Shown here one piece after another: positions 20,111 through 30,442 of a stretch of 64,000 bases of DNA; positions within the stretch are counted from its first letter, which is position 1; each line of letters opens with the position of its first letter. The stretch lies in assembly GCF_000236905.1 (NCBI RefSeq), contig NC_016525.1:186001-250000 (forward strand). The letters are read 5' to 3'. Below the pieces are notes generated by a model that was given only the letters and a program-made list of their open reading frames with translations, searched no databases and was not told the DNA's origin. The position numbers were made by a program, and so were the translations under genes. This DNA is from Tetrapisispora phaffii CBS 4417 (taxonomy: Eukaryota; Ascomycota; Saccharomycetes; Saccharomycetales; Saccharomycetaceae).

Positions 20111-21325
20111 ATGACGAAAGCTGGTAGTGGAGCTGATTTGTATTTGACATGGAAAGATATAGTGACCATTGCATCAGTAGTAGTTTCTGGTGTGATGAGT
20201 TACAAGACTTATAAGCTTTTGAAAGAGAAGAGAGACTTTGGGAACCTTCCAACGCCATGCAGTGGGATAGATGAGTTGATTGGGAATACACCAATGGTTT
20301 TGATCAAATCTCTGTCTGAAGCTACAGGAATGAATATATATGCAAAGTTGGAATTAAATAATCCTGCGGGCAGTGCCAAAGACAGAGTAGCTTTGAATAT
20401 CATCAAGACAGCTGAAAAAGAAGGTCTATTAGTGAGAGGGAAACCTGGTGTGGTTTTTGAAGGAACAAGTGGTTCAACTGGAATTTCCATTGCTATGATT
20501 TGTAATGCATTAGGCTACAAATCTTATATTTCATTGCCAGATGATACGTCAAATGAGAAGCTTGCTTTACTAGAAAGTTTAGGAGCCACTTTAAATAAAG
20601 TTAAACCCGCTGCCATTATTGACCCAAATCAATATGTCAATGCAGCTAAGAAAGCTTGCGGTGATTTGAATAGAGAAAATGAAGATAAACCAGATGAACT
20701 CAGAATTAGAGGTATATTTGCTGATCAATTTGAAAATGAATCCAATTGGAGGGCACATTATGAGGCCACCGGTCCTGAAATTTATAAACAATTGAATGGT
20801 AATATTCAAGCATTTATCGCAGGATGTGGAACTGGTGGAACAATATCTGGTGTGAGTAAATATCTGAAAGAAAAGATAGGGCTAATAAATTTACATGTTG
20901 TGTTAGCTGATCCCCAGGGATCTGGATTCTATAACAGAATCAACTACGGTGTAATGTATGATACTGTAGAAAAAGAAGGAACCAGAAGAAGACACCAAGT
21001 GGATACAATAGTCGAAGGTATTGGTTTGAACAGAATTACTAACAATTTTTCCAAAGGTGAACATCTTATTGATGAATCTATTAGAGTCAACGATGAGCAG
21101 GCAATCAAGATGGCTAAATTTCTTTCCGTCAATGATGGCCTTTTCATTGGTAGTAGCACAGCCATTAATGCAGTAGCAGCTGTGATTCTATCTAAAAATA
21201 TGAAGCCAAATTCGAATATTGTTATCATTGCCTGTGACAGTGGTTCCAGACATTTAAGTAAGTTTTGGAAATCAGCTGTAGCCATTGACAGTGAAGTATC
21301 CCTCGATGAAATAATGAAATCTTAA
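20111..21325 (+). CDS. MCY1: MCY1, membrane-anchored cysteine synthase-like PLP enzyme
   Basis: A 404-residue beta-family PLP protein. A single N-terminal hydrophobic segment at about residues 15-32 (DIVTIASVVVSGVMSY) would anchor it in the mitochondrial outer membrane, as for S. cerevisiae YGR012W. The catalytic body shows the PLP lysine motif NPAGSAKDR, the substrate loop GTSGSTG and the phosphate-binding GCGTGGT. These match O-acetylserine sulfhydrylases and cystathionine beta-synthases. The S. cerevisiae protein has no clear cysteine-synthase role in vivo, so the physiological substrate is uncertain. Position after NMA matches YGR010W-YGR012W. Confidence 0.92.
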   Translation: MTKAGSGADLYLTWKDIVTIASVVVSGVMSYKTYKLLKEKRDFGNLPTPCSGIDELIGNTPMVLIKSLSEATGMNIYAKLELNNPAGSAKDRVALNIIKTAEKEGLLVRGKPGVVFEGTSGSTGISIAMICNALGYKSYISLPDDTSNEKLALLESLGATLNKVKPAAIIDPNQYVNAAKKACGDLNRENEDKPDELRIRGIFADQFENESNWRAHYEATGPEIYKQLNGNIQAFIAGCGTGGTISGVSKYLKEKIGLINLHVVLADPQGSGFYNRINYGVMYDTVEKEGTRRRHQVDTIVEGIGLNRITNNFSKGEHLIDESIRVNDEQAIKMAKFLSVNDGLFIGSSTAINAVAAVILSKNMKPNSNIVIIACDSGSRHLSKFWKSAVAIDSEVSLDEIMKS

Positions 21326-21376
21326 ATTAAATTGCATATTATTAAAAAAAGAGATGTAAATAAAATTATTTAATAG

Positions 21377-22192
21377 TTAATCACACAGAAATTTTAAAAA
21401 CATTTCCTCATTATCTTTGACTTTTTTGCTTTTATATGTCAAAATTTTAAAAATGGTTTTAAAGTTATTATCATTTTTCAGAATCGTTATTAGGTAAGGA
21501 ATTAGTTTCGAAGAATTAGAGAGAATGAATGATATTTGAGGGTATTCTAAAATATTAGCTGATAAATATTCTCTAATATATTTCGAGAAGCAAATAGGGA
21601 AGTTTATCTCCAATTGAGATAGGAATAAAGATGCTAAATATTCATTCATATGTGATTTGATCATTTGATATACCGTATCATCATATTCTAAATCATTGAA
21701 CGTAGCCTGATGGAAATAAAAGTCTGCCAAAATTTTTACTTTTGTCAAATTAACAATCTTGATTTCATTTCCAAGATGATTGAATTTTTTGATGGGCTCT
21801 TCCAAAAGAGTTTGAACTTTATTAACAGTACAGACGTTACAATTCAAATTAAAAACAATAGAATAGGGTCTGTTTTGATCTTCCACATGTTCAATTGAAT
21901 AATTCAATTTATCTTCTATGATTGCTCTGAAACCGTTCACACAAGTAGTCTTAATTTGTTGAAATAACTTCAAATATTTTGTATCATTCGCCAGAGGCTC
22001 TCTATCGTTAAAATTCAGTTCCAATTCAAACCTCAAGCTTCCTGGAAATTTTGGTGGCAGTACAATTATTTTATCGAAATCCCAATTATCTACTATAAAA
22101 TTATCTTGAAAGTATATGTTAGTGTGCCAAGAGGAGATCACACCGTCGTTGTTCAAATGCTGAGAGTTCAAAAAGGTTGGTTCCAGTTCCAT
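21377..22192 (-). CDS. REC102: REC102, meiotic double-strand-break protein
   Basis: A 271-residue protein, close to the 264 residues of S. cerevisiae Rec102. The recognisable segments are PPKFPGSLRFELELNFNDR, MNEYLASLFLSQLEINFP and ISFILSNSSKLIPYLITIL, which align in order with the Rec102 pattern. Rec102 is the Top6B transducer-like partner of Rec104 and works with Spo11 to make meiotic breaks. The location next to CHS5 agrees with YLR329W-YLR330W, but this gene is on the opposite strand to CHS5, whereas in S. cerevisiae both are on the same strand. A URS1-like TAACCGCCGA sits about 146 bp upstream, which fits an early meiotic gene. The reading frame needs no intron, although the S. cerevisiae gene is reported to have one. 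Confidence 0.78.
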   Translation of the reverse strand: MELEPTFLNSQHLNNDGVISSWHTNIYFQDNFIVDNWDFDKIIVLPPKFPGSLRFELELNFNDREPLANDTKYLKLFQQIKTTCVNGFRAIIEDKLNYSIEHVEDQNRPYSIVFNLNCNVCTVNKVQTLLEEPIKKFNHLGNEIKIVNLTKVKILADFYFHQATFNDLEYDDTVYQMIKSHMNEYLASLFLSQLEINFPICFSKYIREYLSANILEYPQISFILSNSSKLIPYLITILKNDNNFKTIFKILTYKSKKVKDNEEMFLKFLCD

Positions 22193-23131
22193 CGACCTGA
22201 TATGTTCTTTGTTTAGTGTCTTCCTTGACCTTCTGTCGAGTTCTACATCTCTGACTTATATACCATTAGGTTTATAAATACAAATAAAAAGGTTGTCTAT
22301 TTTATATATAACGGGGATATTATAATTTTTGATAAATTAACCGCCGAAGCCAATGTATATAAAAAGGCATCCAAGATTTTTAAGTTTTCAAAAGTAATAA
22401 ACACAATATTATAAGACTGTATCCATCAATTTTTAAATTAATGGTCATTGCAAAGGTTAAGTTTGTTGAAAGAATTACCGAATATTGGGTATGTCATGAT
22501 TGATTTTTTACAGTGTTCTGTTAGGAAGGATCCATTTTTAGTCAAAAACAAAAGGGAGGTTAGTCTACTATATCCATCACAGATAACAGATCTTAAGTTC
22601 TAAACTCTGGTGAAAATGGCTAATGAGCTCCAAGAGCTACAAATATCAGATACCAAATTGAATATTACATTGGGTAAATGGTTACATTTTTACTATCATG
22701 GATAATGAAACTGTCTACTTGCCATATTTTAACAGCTACAAAGCACACGAGAAGCCAATATAAAAGGTTTAATGTTCTTGATACTTGAGATATGTTGGTG
22801 GGATCACTTATTGTTTGGAGACTAAGGTTGGCTTTATATTGCCAATCGACTGAGAGGTTCATGTCATTAGCGGTTCTTCGACTACAACTACCTTGATCAC
22901 AATACACGAATTACATATTTCGGGTAAGCCGACAACTAAGTATTTTGCTGTGCATTAGGAGGAACTGGAAAGTCGAAAGTAGGAAAAGATCCTGCTTAGC
23001 TATGTATTCAAGACGATAATGTGTCTTTTAAGGATATAAAAACCAGCTTAGCAGCATTATATATTCGTAGATTGAGGAATCGGGTAGAAAGGAAAGTAAG
23101 AGGACAGGTAATCAAAGAAGACTTATTAAAA
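22193..23131. other. Divergent spacer REC102 / CHS5
   Basis: Contains the REC102 URS1-like site (22338-22347) and otherwise nothing I can assign. A short frame at 22441 (MVIAKVKF...) runs into a GTATGT, but no TACTAAC follows within range. A 29-codon frame starts at 22617. Confidence 0.5.
22338..22347 (+). promoter_or_regulatory. URS1-like (Ume6) site upstream of REC102
   Basis: TAACCGCCGA differs by one base from the URS1 consensus TAGCCGCCGA and retains the CCGCCGA core. It is about 146 bp before the REC102 start codon, the usual position for early meiotic genes, which Ume6 represses in mitosis and activates with Ime1. Confidence 0.6.
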
Positions 23132-24861
23132 ATGTCTAACGTGGATGTTTTACTTACCGTAGGGAAGCTGGATGCTTCCTTAGCTTTATTGACCACTCAA
23201 GATCATCATGTAATTGAATTTCCAACAATGCTGTTGCCTGATAACATTAAAGCAGGATCAATCGTAAAATTCAGTGTTTCACAAAGCTTGGAAGAAGAGA
23301 GGAGACAAAGTGAGAAATTCAACAGTCTGCAGACAAAAATTTTAGAAAAATATGGTACTTCAAAACCAGAGAAACCAGTTTTAAAAATAGTAAATATTAC
23401 CCAAACAAGTTGTGTTCTAGCATGGGATGAATTAAAACTGGGTTCTGCGAAATTGAAATCATTAGTATTATACAGACAAGGTATCAGATCAATGATAGTC
23501 CCAAGTCCTTTAAAAATAACCGAAACCAAACTTTCTGGTTTATCAATTGACCATCCTTATGAGTTTCAATTAAAATTATCCACAACATCAGGGAATTTTT
23601 GGTCAGAAAAGATTAATATCCAGACACACAAAATGACTGATATGTCTGGTATTGTTGTATGTTTAGGGCCACTTGATCCAATGGAGAGAATTACTGACTC
23701 TCAAATTTCTAATTCTCTAAAGAAGATAGGTGCAAAAGAACTTCAACACAAAGTAGCCATTGATACAACTCATTTCATTTGCAACGATATCGACAATGAA
23801 GATGACCCTGAATTGATCAAGGCTAAGAATAATAATATTCCAATCGTTAGACCGGAATGGGTCAGAGCTTGTGAAATAGAACAAAGGATTATTGGTGTTA
23901 GGGGTTTCTACTTAGATGCTGATCCAAGCATTTTAAAAAGCTATACATTCCAAGGGGTATCTTCTGGAACAGAAGAACCAGTATCCGTTGAAATACCTCA
24001 AGCAGAAGTGATAGAAACAGAGCCAATTCACAAAACTGAAGAAAAGATAGAAGTAGCAGAAGAAGATTCAATAGATAAATCATCAATTGAAATTGCTCAG
24101 GGAAATGTAAGAGAAAAAGATCAGATTGATGAAAAAGATCAAATTGAAGAGGAAACTTTTGAACCACTAAATGAAACTGTAACAGCAAATATTCAGGAAC
24201 AGGACTTAGTAGAAGATACAGGTTTAACTAACGACGATATTGTTAAAAATATCGAAGGTGCACAAATCGAGATAGTAAACAGCAGAGATCAAGAAGAAAT
24301 GGAAATGGTAAAGGAAAGCGAAGGCACGACTTTCAATATAGAAGAGGGACAAAAAGACGACGACGAACAATTGAATGAAGTTGAGCTAACTGTCGAAGAT
24401 GAACACTTGAATGGCGTTGGAGGGCAGCTTGAGGAACAACAATTGAACGGAACGGAAGAGAACATTGAAGAGGAACATGAAGTTAACGATGATCAATTGA
24501 ACGCGGATGAACCAAACACTGAAGTTCAACAAAAATCTGAAAGTGAGGAGAAAACTAACGCCGTTTCATTAGACGAAAATATTCAAAATAACAATAATGT
24601 GAACGCAAATGAATTAGAAGTAAATCTAGAGCATGTGGATACTAATAACGAAAGCTTTGATAAGGATGATGAACAAAAGAAAACCAAGATGCAGACAATG
24701 GTGTAAATGCAGAAAATGAAGACGAAGATGATGGTTCTGTAACGGCTCTCTCACAAGAAGCAACGCCAGATGTAGCCCCTGTAACTGATGCTAATAATAA
24801 CCCCAACAAATCAAAAAATAACAAGAAGAATAAGAAGAAGAAGAATAAGAAGAAGAAATAA
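23132..24861 (+). pseudogene. CHS5: CHS5, exomer scaffold, with a -1 frameshift near its 3' end
   Basis: The start is the ATG at 23132 (MSNVDVLLTVGKLDASLALL); the open frame upstream has no ATG. The order is an N-terminal exomer-assembly part (residues 1-75), an FN3 domain (about 78-165) and a BRCT domain (about 168-260, with RPEWVRACEIEQRIIGVRGF), which together bind Arf1 and the ChAPs. A long Glu/Asn-rich tail follows. The frame stops at 24706, but the expected acidic stretch and Lys-rich end (KSKNNKKNKKKKNKKKK, stop at 24859-24861) continue in another frame. Adding one A in the A-run around 24675-24683 restores it. Chs5 carries Chs3 and other cargo from the trans-Golgi to the plasma membrane. 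Loss of only the Lys-rich tail might leave partial function, but an indel error is the simplest reading. Confidence 0.9.
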
Positions 24862-25279
24862 GTCTGGGACAATTGAAACTACAAGCAGAGTATATGGACA
24901 CTCATATATCCTTTCTTACTATTATTTTAAACGTTATGTGGATTTAAAAATTAAAGTACTGTATAGATATATATTTGAAGTTGTTTAATTGATAAAAATA
25001 AGAAACATTTGAAATATAATTCGAAGAATGTGTATATTGTTACTTATTTATTGTTTCTAATGATTGTACAACCTTCGCTATTGTTTAAAGCGGCGCTGTA
25101 ATGAATTTAAAGATAGAATTGAAAATTTCAATAATTTTTGACATATTAAAAAGTCAAGAAACGAACTGTTAAGAAGTGACATTAAACACTTTAATTCTAC
25201 CGATTGATACCTTCGGTATTGTACAGTTAATTGACTAATCTAATTGATTAACTGCCTTGTGTCCGTCTTTGAATCCACT
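24862..25279. other. Spacer CHS5 / DPC29
   Basis: AT-rich sequence with no supported feature. VMA7, SNU71 and MSB2, present between these genes in the YGR track, are absent. Confidence 0.5.
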
Positions 25280-26206
25280 ATGTTAAGAGCTGTTCCCAAA
25301 CAATCTCGTTGTTTAGTACAGGAGAGACCTCAATGTTGCTCCCTTATTACAACCAATGCAAATTCAAAGAGATCTTTCAATTGTGGTATGAACCCAACAT
25401 TGTCTGGACATAACAAATGGTCTACGATTAAACATGATAAAGCCAAAAACGATGCGGAGAAGAACAAGCTATTCAGTAAGTTTGCAAACCAGATACAATT
25501 AGCTGTTAAATTGGGTGGAGGATCCACTGATCCAACCTTAAACATCAGGTTGGCGACAGCCATGGAGGCAGCAAACAAGAACAATGTGAGTAAAAAAGTT
25601 GTCGACAACGCTATCAAGAAGGCAGCTGGTATTTCGCTGAATAAGGGTTCTGTTATGGAGACTTGTCTTTACGAAGGGATGGGCCCAGGAGGCGTTGCAT
25701 TTGTCATTGAGGCTCTGACTGACAATAGAAATAGGACTTTTGGTTTTGTGCGCAGCGCATTCACCAAGGTAAACGGATCCATGACTCCAACCTTGTATTT
25801 TTTCGATAAGAAGGGTTACGCAATCGTCCGGGCCCCAATTAAATACGAGAACGACGAAGATAAAATTCTCGAGAGAGTTCTCGATATTAAAGGTGTTGAA
25901 GACTTAGAGCAGATCAAAGACGAAGAAGAAGCGTCCGTAACGGACGAACCAGGCAACAGCAGCGACAACAGCGACAAGCTGGCCCTGTACTCCATCCGCA
26001 CAGAACCATCGAGTACGAACGCTGTTGCTGCGGAGTTGAAACAGGACGGCTTTAAAATCGAAGAACTTGCCATTGGGTACTTTGGAAAGGACGACTTACA
26101 AGTGACATTGCCAGACGAAGAATCGAAGGCCAAGTTCGACAGGTTCATGGACACTCTGGACTCTATCGATGAGATCACGGCCATCCACACGAACATCAGA
26201 GACTAA
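25280..26206 (+). CDS. DPC29: DPC29/TACO1-type mitochondrial translation factor (YebC family)
   Basis: The first ATG is at 25280, giving 308 residues. The N-terminus (MLRAVPKQSRCLVQERPQ) is basic and fits a mitochondrial presequence. The body starts with the YebC/TACO1 signature GHNKWSTIKHDKAKNDAEKN and continues with NPxxN-like and EGMGPGGVAFVIEALTDNRNR segments typical of the family. S. cerevisiae YGR021W is the counterpart; YebC/TACO1 proteins help mitochondrial ribosomes through difficult sequences such as polyproline in Cox1. The 3' third is more GC-rich than neighbouring genes. It lies upstream of MTL1 as in the YGR track. Confidence 0.92.
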   Translation: MLRAVPKQSRCLVQERPQCCSLITTNANSKRSFNCGMNPTLSGHNKWSTIKHDKAKNDAEKNKLFSKFANQIQLAVKLGGGSTDPTLNIRLATAMEAANKNNVSKKVVDNAIKKAAGISLNKGSVMETCLYEGMGPGGVAFVIEALTDNRNRTFGFVRSAFTKVNGSMTPTLYFFDKKGYAIVRAPIKYENDEDKILERVLDIKGVEDLEQIKDEEEASVTDEPGNSSDNSDKLALYSIRTEPSSTNAVAAELKQDGFKIEELAIGYFGKDDLQVTLPDEESKAKFDRFMDTLDSIDEITAIHTNIRD

Positions 26207-26852
26207 ACCCCGCCAACACTCTTGTAAATAGCCCACACCCCATATACTATTAAACATCCCACGAGCAGCAACGTACCTCGACACATTATATACTTGTACC
26301 ATCACAGTTACGTAATTTAAAGTATTTCGAACTTTTCCATTTCGTAACATTCCGTACGGCAACTTCTGTGCAATAAAAAGCGAAACAGATCTGAAATTGC
26401 TTACCAAAGCAAATACCCCCGCTCCTTTCGTCGAAGTGCTGCGGTAGTTTCTCTGAAAGTTTGTTCGAGAGCAGCAAAAAGAATTAAAATTGCAGCAACG
26501 TTTCTCGAGAATGTTGCACGACGACTGAAATTTCGATTGCAACTGACAGCTGATACCTCTCTGAAATGCTAAGCATCAGCAACTGGTTGAGTGTTGTTGC
26601 TTTGGCTCGGTGGGGTGGTACTGCATTTAGAAAGTGCACGCAGCAGAAGCTGCGTGCACTGCAGACAATAGGGTGTTTTGTTTTCATTTCACAATGCACT
26701 TGAATTATATAGTTCATAGGTATCTAAATCGGTATATATATAAATGTGAACATGTGGATGACATACAATGCAGCGTCAATCGAAAATGTTGTTTGACGAA
26801 TATTATATGGAGGCACACAAGTACCCAACAGAAAGCAGTGGATGAGATAGTA
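26207..26852. other. Spacer DPC29 / MTL1 with a strong hairpin
   Basis: Less AT-rich than most spacers here. It contains a perfect 12-bp inverted repeat at 26633-26660 (separate entry) and a GCTGAT...ATCAGC pair at about 26547-26581. No gene or known RNA class was recognised. In-frame codons upstream of MTL1 lack a convincing start. Confidence 0.5.
26633..26660. repeat. Perfect inverted repeat, 12-bp arms with 4-base spacer
   Basis: AGTGCACGCAGC at 26633-26644 and its exact complement at 26649-26660 flank AGAA. A further CTGCA/TGCAG pair (26621-26625 and 26660-26664) continues the fold across a one-sided bulge. It lies 193 bp before the MTL1/MID2 start codon. Confidence 0.9.
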
Positions 26853-28103
26853 ATGTCCACGTCTCTCCTATTTTTAGCACAATTGCAAGTAGTGTTGATG
26901 GCTTTCATAAGTGCTGCCGTTGGTTTATCAGGGGCTTCTAACTCCACCTTAGCATCCAGATCCTTTGCAAAAGGCTCGAGCACTTCGCTATTTGGTACAT
27001 ACTCTTCAAGGGATGCAGCAGTGGAATATGCAAGCAGTGAAATCAATGAAATCATCTTCTCCAGTTCTCAACGACCATTATACTTCACATCGTCATATCA
27101 GTCCTCGAGCTCATTGGATATTCATTCGCAGATAAGTTCTGACACAGCAGTTTCAACAGTCTTGAACTCAAGTTTAGCCTATTCGTTGTCTGCTCTGGAT
27201 TCAATAGAAGGATCGCTGAGCACATCAAGCCCATTGTCAATTCTCCCCTCTAGCTCCTCCTATATTCCCTCGCCAACGTACTATCAAGGAAGTTCCGTGC
27301 ATGCTCCAGAAACTTATAACAGTAGCGTTGACGTCTATACGTCTCTTGCTCTCGTTACAAACATCGTAAATGGGCATACTTATGTATCAAATTATTACGC
27401 AACAGTAACTGAAATCGATTCATCTACAGCAGCTGTTAGTTTTGGATCAAAACAACTAGGCTACAAGCATGTTTTATCAACACATAATCGTAATATTATA
27501 ATAGGTTGTTGTGTGGGACTTGGTATCCCATTGATGATACTGCTGATAGTACTATTCTATTATATTTTCATCAGGAAAACTAAGACGGTTGACTATATTA
27601 ATTCAGAAGGTGGAATTGTTACTGCCTATGACAAAAACTTTATTCACAAGAAGTGGTATTTGTTAATAGGTAAAGAAAATAAAATTGAACCGACTTTCAA
27701 GAACAACAAGGTCACAGTTCTAGAACCTGAAAATTCTGGTGTCAGTTATTCTTCCGAGAATTTGAATTTAGAAACTAGTCACGACAATAACTACAAAGAA
27801 TTTATTAATACTACTGCCACAAAGAATTATAAGAACTATAAAATAAGCAACAGTTTTAATAGGCATAAGAGAAACAAATCAAATCAATTACCAACTCACA
27901 ATTTTCTGGTAGAGGAAGATCAATACTATAATCGTCAATCTGACAACGTAATATCAATTGATGCGAGCAACAACGGGAATAATAATGCTAATGCAAAATA
28001 TACTGCTATAGAAGGTCGAAACAGTACAATTACTCAGACTTCAGCTTCAACATCAGGTTCTCCATATGAAAAATATTCATCTGAAGAATCTATGACTCAT
28101 TAA
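26853..28103 (+). CDS. MTL1: MTL1/MID2, plasma-membrane cell-wall stress sensor
   Basis: The ATG at 26853 gives 416 residues and opens directly into a signal peptide (MSTSLLFLAQLQVVLMAFIS), which is why it is preferred over the ATG at 26694. The extracellular part, to about residue 205, is very Ser/Thr-rich and suited to O-mannosylation. One transmembrane helix (IIIGCCVGLGIPLMILLIVLF, about 212-232) is followed by a cytoplasmic tail with KTKTVDYINSEGG and KKWYLLIG, as in Mid2 and Mtl1. These sensors activate Rom2-Rho1-Pkc1 under wall stress. Neighbours DPC29 and THG1 match MTL1 (YGR023W); MID2 (YLR332W) is the duplicate. Confidence 0.88.
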   Translation: MSTSLLFLAQLQVVLMAFISAAVGLSGASNSTLASRSFAKGSSTSLFGTYSSRDAAVEYASSEINEIIFSSSQRPLYFTSSYQSSSSLDIHSQISSDTAVSTVLNSSLAYSLSALDSIEGSLSTSSPLSILPSSSSYIPSPTYYQGSSVHAPETYNSSVDVYTSLALVTNIVNGHTYVSNYYATVTEIDSSTAAVSFGSKQLGYKHVLSTHNRNIIIGCCVGLGIPLMILLIVLFYYIFIRKTKTVDYINSEGGIVTAYDKNFIHKKWYLLIGKENKIEPTFKNNKVTVLEPENSGVSYSSENLNLETSHDNNYKEFINTTATKNYKNYKISNSFNRHKRNKSNQLPTHNFLVEEDQYYNRQSDNVISIDASNNGNNNANAKYTAIEGRNSTITQTSASTSGSPYEKYSSEESMTH

Positions 28104-28332
28104 TGACAAGCCACAGGGTTGGATTTATTCTCACCAAACTAACATTATTTCATGACTAACAATGAATAATATCTGCATATTAAATAAATAACTTTTACAT
28201 AATCATCCATTAACTAATATATAATAATTTTTACACATTCAATAAATTAATATTCTAATCATATTACTCGAAGAGAAATATTCTTTTAATTATAAAATTG
28301 AATGAAATCTTGACGTTAGTGTATTTCTGAGT

Positions 28333-29046
28333 TTAAAACCCTTCGAATAGGGTATCAATTTGCTTAATTACATCTATATGCAATATTTCACCTTTCCTTG
28401 TAATTAAGGAACCTTTTTTAAACATGTCTGGTTCGTTATTGTAATTAATACTACAATCTGTGAATAAAATCTCCTGTTTCTCACTACTGACTGTTCCTGC
28501 CAGTTTATTTTCAGACTCTTGTGCAGTTAGACCACAAACTTGTATTAGTTGCCAGAACGCTGTGTTGTATAAATTATTTATATGTGTATCAACAAACCTC
28601 CAACTTAAATAGTCTTTAATTGTCTTCAAATTTGGATACACTACACATCTTGAGTCAAAGTATGGTAAATGTTTGGCATTCAAGTCCACTCCAGGGAAAA
28701 ATTTTGGCCATAATGCCACATAATTTGATGTATAGAGAGAACATATTAAAGTTGATAGTTTCTCTGATCTCCGATTGAATAAGTTTGTATCACTTTTTAG
28801 GATAAATGAATATTCGTCACTTTCTCCAAATGCTAAAATCATATCAGCTCTATACGTTAAAACAACATTCTTGGCACAAGCATTCATTAATTTTAAAGCC
28901 CTTTCATCGTTTGGTTTTACAAAATCATAATATTTGGAAAATTCATGGAATTTTTTACCATCAATTCGAATCACTATATAGGTTTCTGGTAATAAAGTAT
29001 CATGAGTTTCAAATTGTCTAACATATTCAAAACGAGAGTTAGCCAT
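28333..29046 (-). CDS. THG1: THG1, tRNA-His guanylyltransferase
   Basis: At 237 residues it has the same length as S. cerevisiae Thg1. It adds the essential G-1 to the 5' end of tRNA-His by 3'-5' polymerisation. Visible signatures are VIRIDGKKFHEFSKYYDF (first metal-binding aspartate), GESDEYSFILK (second metal-binding carboxylates) and the family motif HINNLYNTAFW. Convergent with MTL1 as in the YGR023W-YGR024C pair. Confidence 0.96.
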   Translation of the reverse strand: MANSRFEYVRQFETHDTLLPETYIVIRIDGKKFHEFSKYYDFVKPNDERALKLMNACAKNVVLTYRADMILAFGESDEYSFILKSDTNLFNRRSEKLSTLICSLYTSNYVALWPKFFPGVDLNAKHLPYFDSRCVVYPNLKTIKDYLSWRFVDTHINNLYNTAFWQLIQVCGLTAQESENKLAGTVSSEKQEILFTDCSINYNNEPDMFKKGSLITRKGEILHIDVIKQIDTLFEGF

Positions 29047-29336
29047 GGTTCAACGGTCTCGTTATTGCTCCCTGTTTAATTCAATTTCCAAACATTATAA
29101 ACTTCACTCTGTTTTACATATGACGATTTTTGGAAGTCATCATCTTATCGCACATAATTAACATTTTATTTAAATATTCAATCCTTCATTAATTATATGA
29201 AAGGAAACACTGACGTTCACAATTTTATAACTAAAATCTAAGACGCTAAGTTGAGAGTTTTATATTGATATATTTTATTATGATTATACACGTGGAACTA
29301 TATTATGTTGACTAAAAAATGTATGGATTACAACAT

Positions 29337-30048
29337 TTATTCAGAAGCAGTAGCTCTGGTGTAAATAGCTTGCTTAGAGTGCTTGGAAACTGGCTTAATG
29401 ATGCCCTTAGCTTCTAAGTCTCTTAAAGCAACTCTGGCCATGGAACCACCAAGCTTTAATCTTTCAACTAAGACAGAGACAGAGACGTATCTGAAAGTTG
29501 GGACTTCCTTCATGATTCTGTCGTATTTTTCTTGGTCTAAGATGACGGCGTGTTGAGCCTTGTCCTTGTGGGATTTCTTGGACCACTTCTTCTTAGACTT
29601 CTTACCACCGGCCATAGCGGCGGCAGCCTTAGCAGCTTTGGAGATTTGTTGCTTTGGAGGCATTTTTAAATATTTCTATTCGAAAAGTATAAACACGATA
29701 TTGATAATCATGTTAAAATCATGTTAGTAAAAAATAAGGTCTAAAATGTACATCTTGTGTCATAAATACTCTTACGTATCTGGAAAGAACAACTCGAGTT
29801 CCACCACTTAATAAAATAGGAAGTGTGGGAATCCCATATCTCATTCACTAAAAGCACTCAACTATTGCAATGCTATTTGTATCCACTAATACCATTCAGA
29901 GATAGCATAAACACCTATTCTTACACCACTAACTCGTCTTCTTCCATGCTCTTTTTATCCTCGAATTTCAGTACAATATTTTCGAAACATATTCAAATAC
30001 GTTAGAAGTATCTACGAACTCGTAAACCAGTTAGTAACTATGACATAC
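29337..30048 (-). CDS. RPS25: RPS25, ribosomal protein eS25 (CDS 29337-29663, with a probable 5'-UTR intron)
   Basis: The coding part, 29337-29663, encodes 108 residues with the basic start ([20 protein letters not shown]), the [17 protein letters not shown] segment and the winged-helix core of eS25, a small-subunit protein near the E site. A probable intron lies in the leader: 5' splice site GTATGT at 30048-30043, branch point TACTAAC at 29729-29723 and 3' splice site TAG ending at 29676, so 12 leader bases precede the ATG. This would explain why the paired Rap1-like sites are as far away as 30443-30481. S. cerevisiae has RPS25A (YGR027C) and RPS25B (YLR333C); THG1 and NUP2 flank this copy, one from each track. 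Confidence 0.85.
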
Positions 30049-30442
30049 CCTTTAACTGTTTTGGGTTCTCTAACTTGGAACTAAATTTCAATGAACAACC
30101 TCTAAATCTTCACCGCCTTATATATGCATCTATATATATGTATGTATGTATGGATAAGTAACAACTTCACGATTGTATCATGAAAGAGGTTCACTCACTA
30201 ATCTGAATAGGTTGTAGACAATATATCCAACCATACCTGGCACAGAGAATAGTGGTAATCTACTCACCGATGCCTTGTGGGTCTGTCAATATATTGCTAA
30301 CAACTGAAACTTTTCACAAGTTAGAGTCATCGAATTCCAAAAATGTTTGATGTAAAAAAAACATATTCTGAATTTTTTCGATTTTTTTTGAAAAGCGATG
30401 AAACGGTTTGCAGAAAAAAATATTCTTGTTGTTAATCATGGA

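Noticed and set aside
22441..22640. Possible short first exon (MVIAKVKFVERITEYW) followed by GTATGT
   Set aside because: No TACTAAC branch point follows, the nearest CAG is only about 25 bases away, and no second exon with family resemblance exists before CHS5.
22665..22907. 80-codon minus-strand frame between REC102 and CHS5
   Set aside because: It starts with GTG, lacks a nearby ATG for most of its length and resembles no family.
26621..26670. H/ACA snoRNA upstream of MTL1
   Set aside because: ACA follows the stem, but the 14-base position upstream is fully paired, so there is no guide pocket, and no box H was found.
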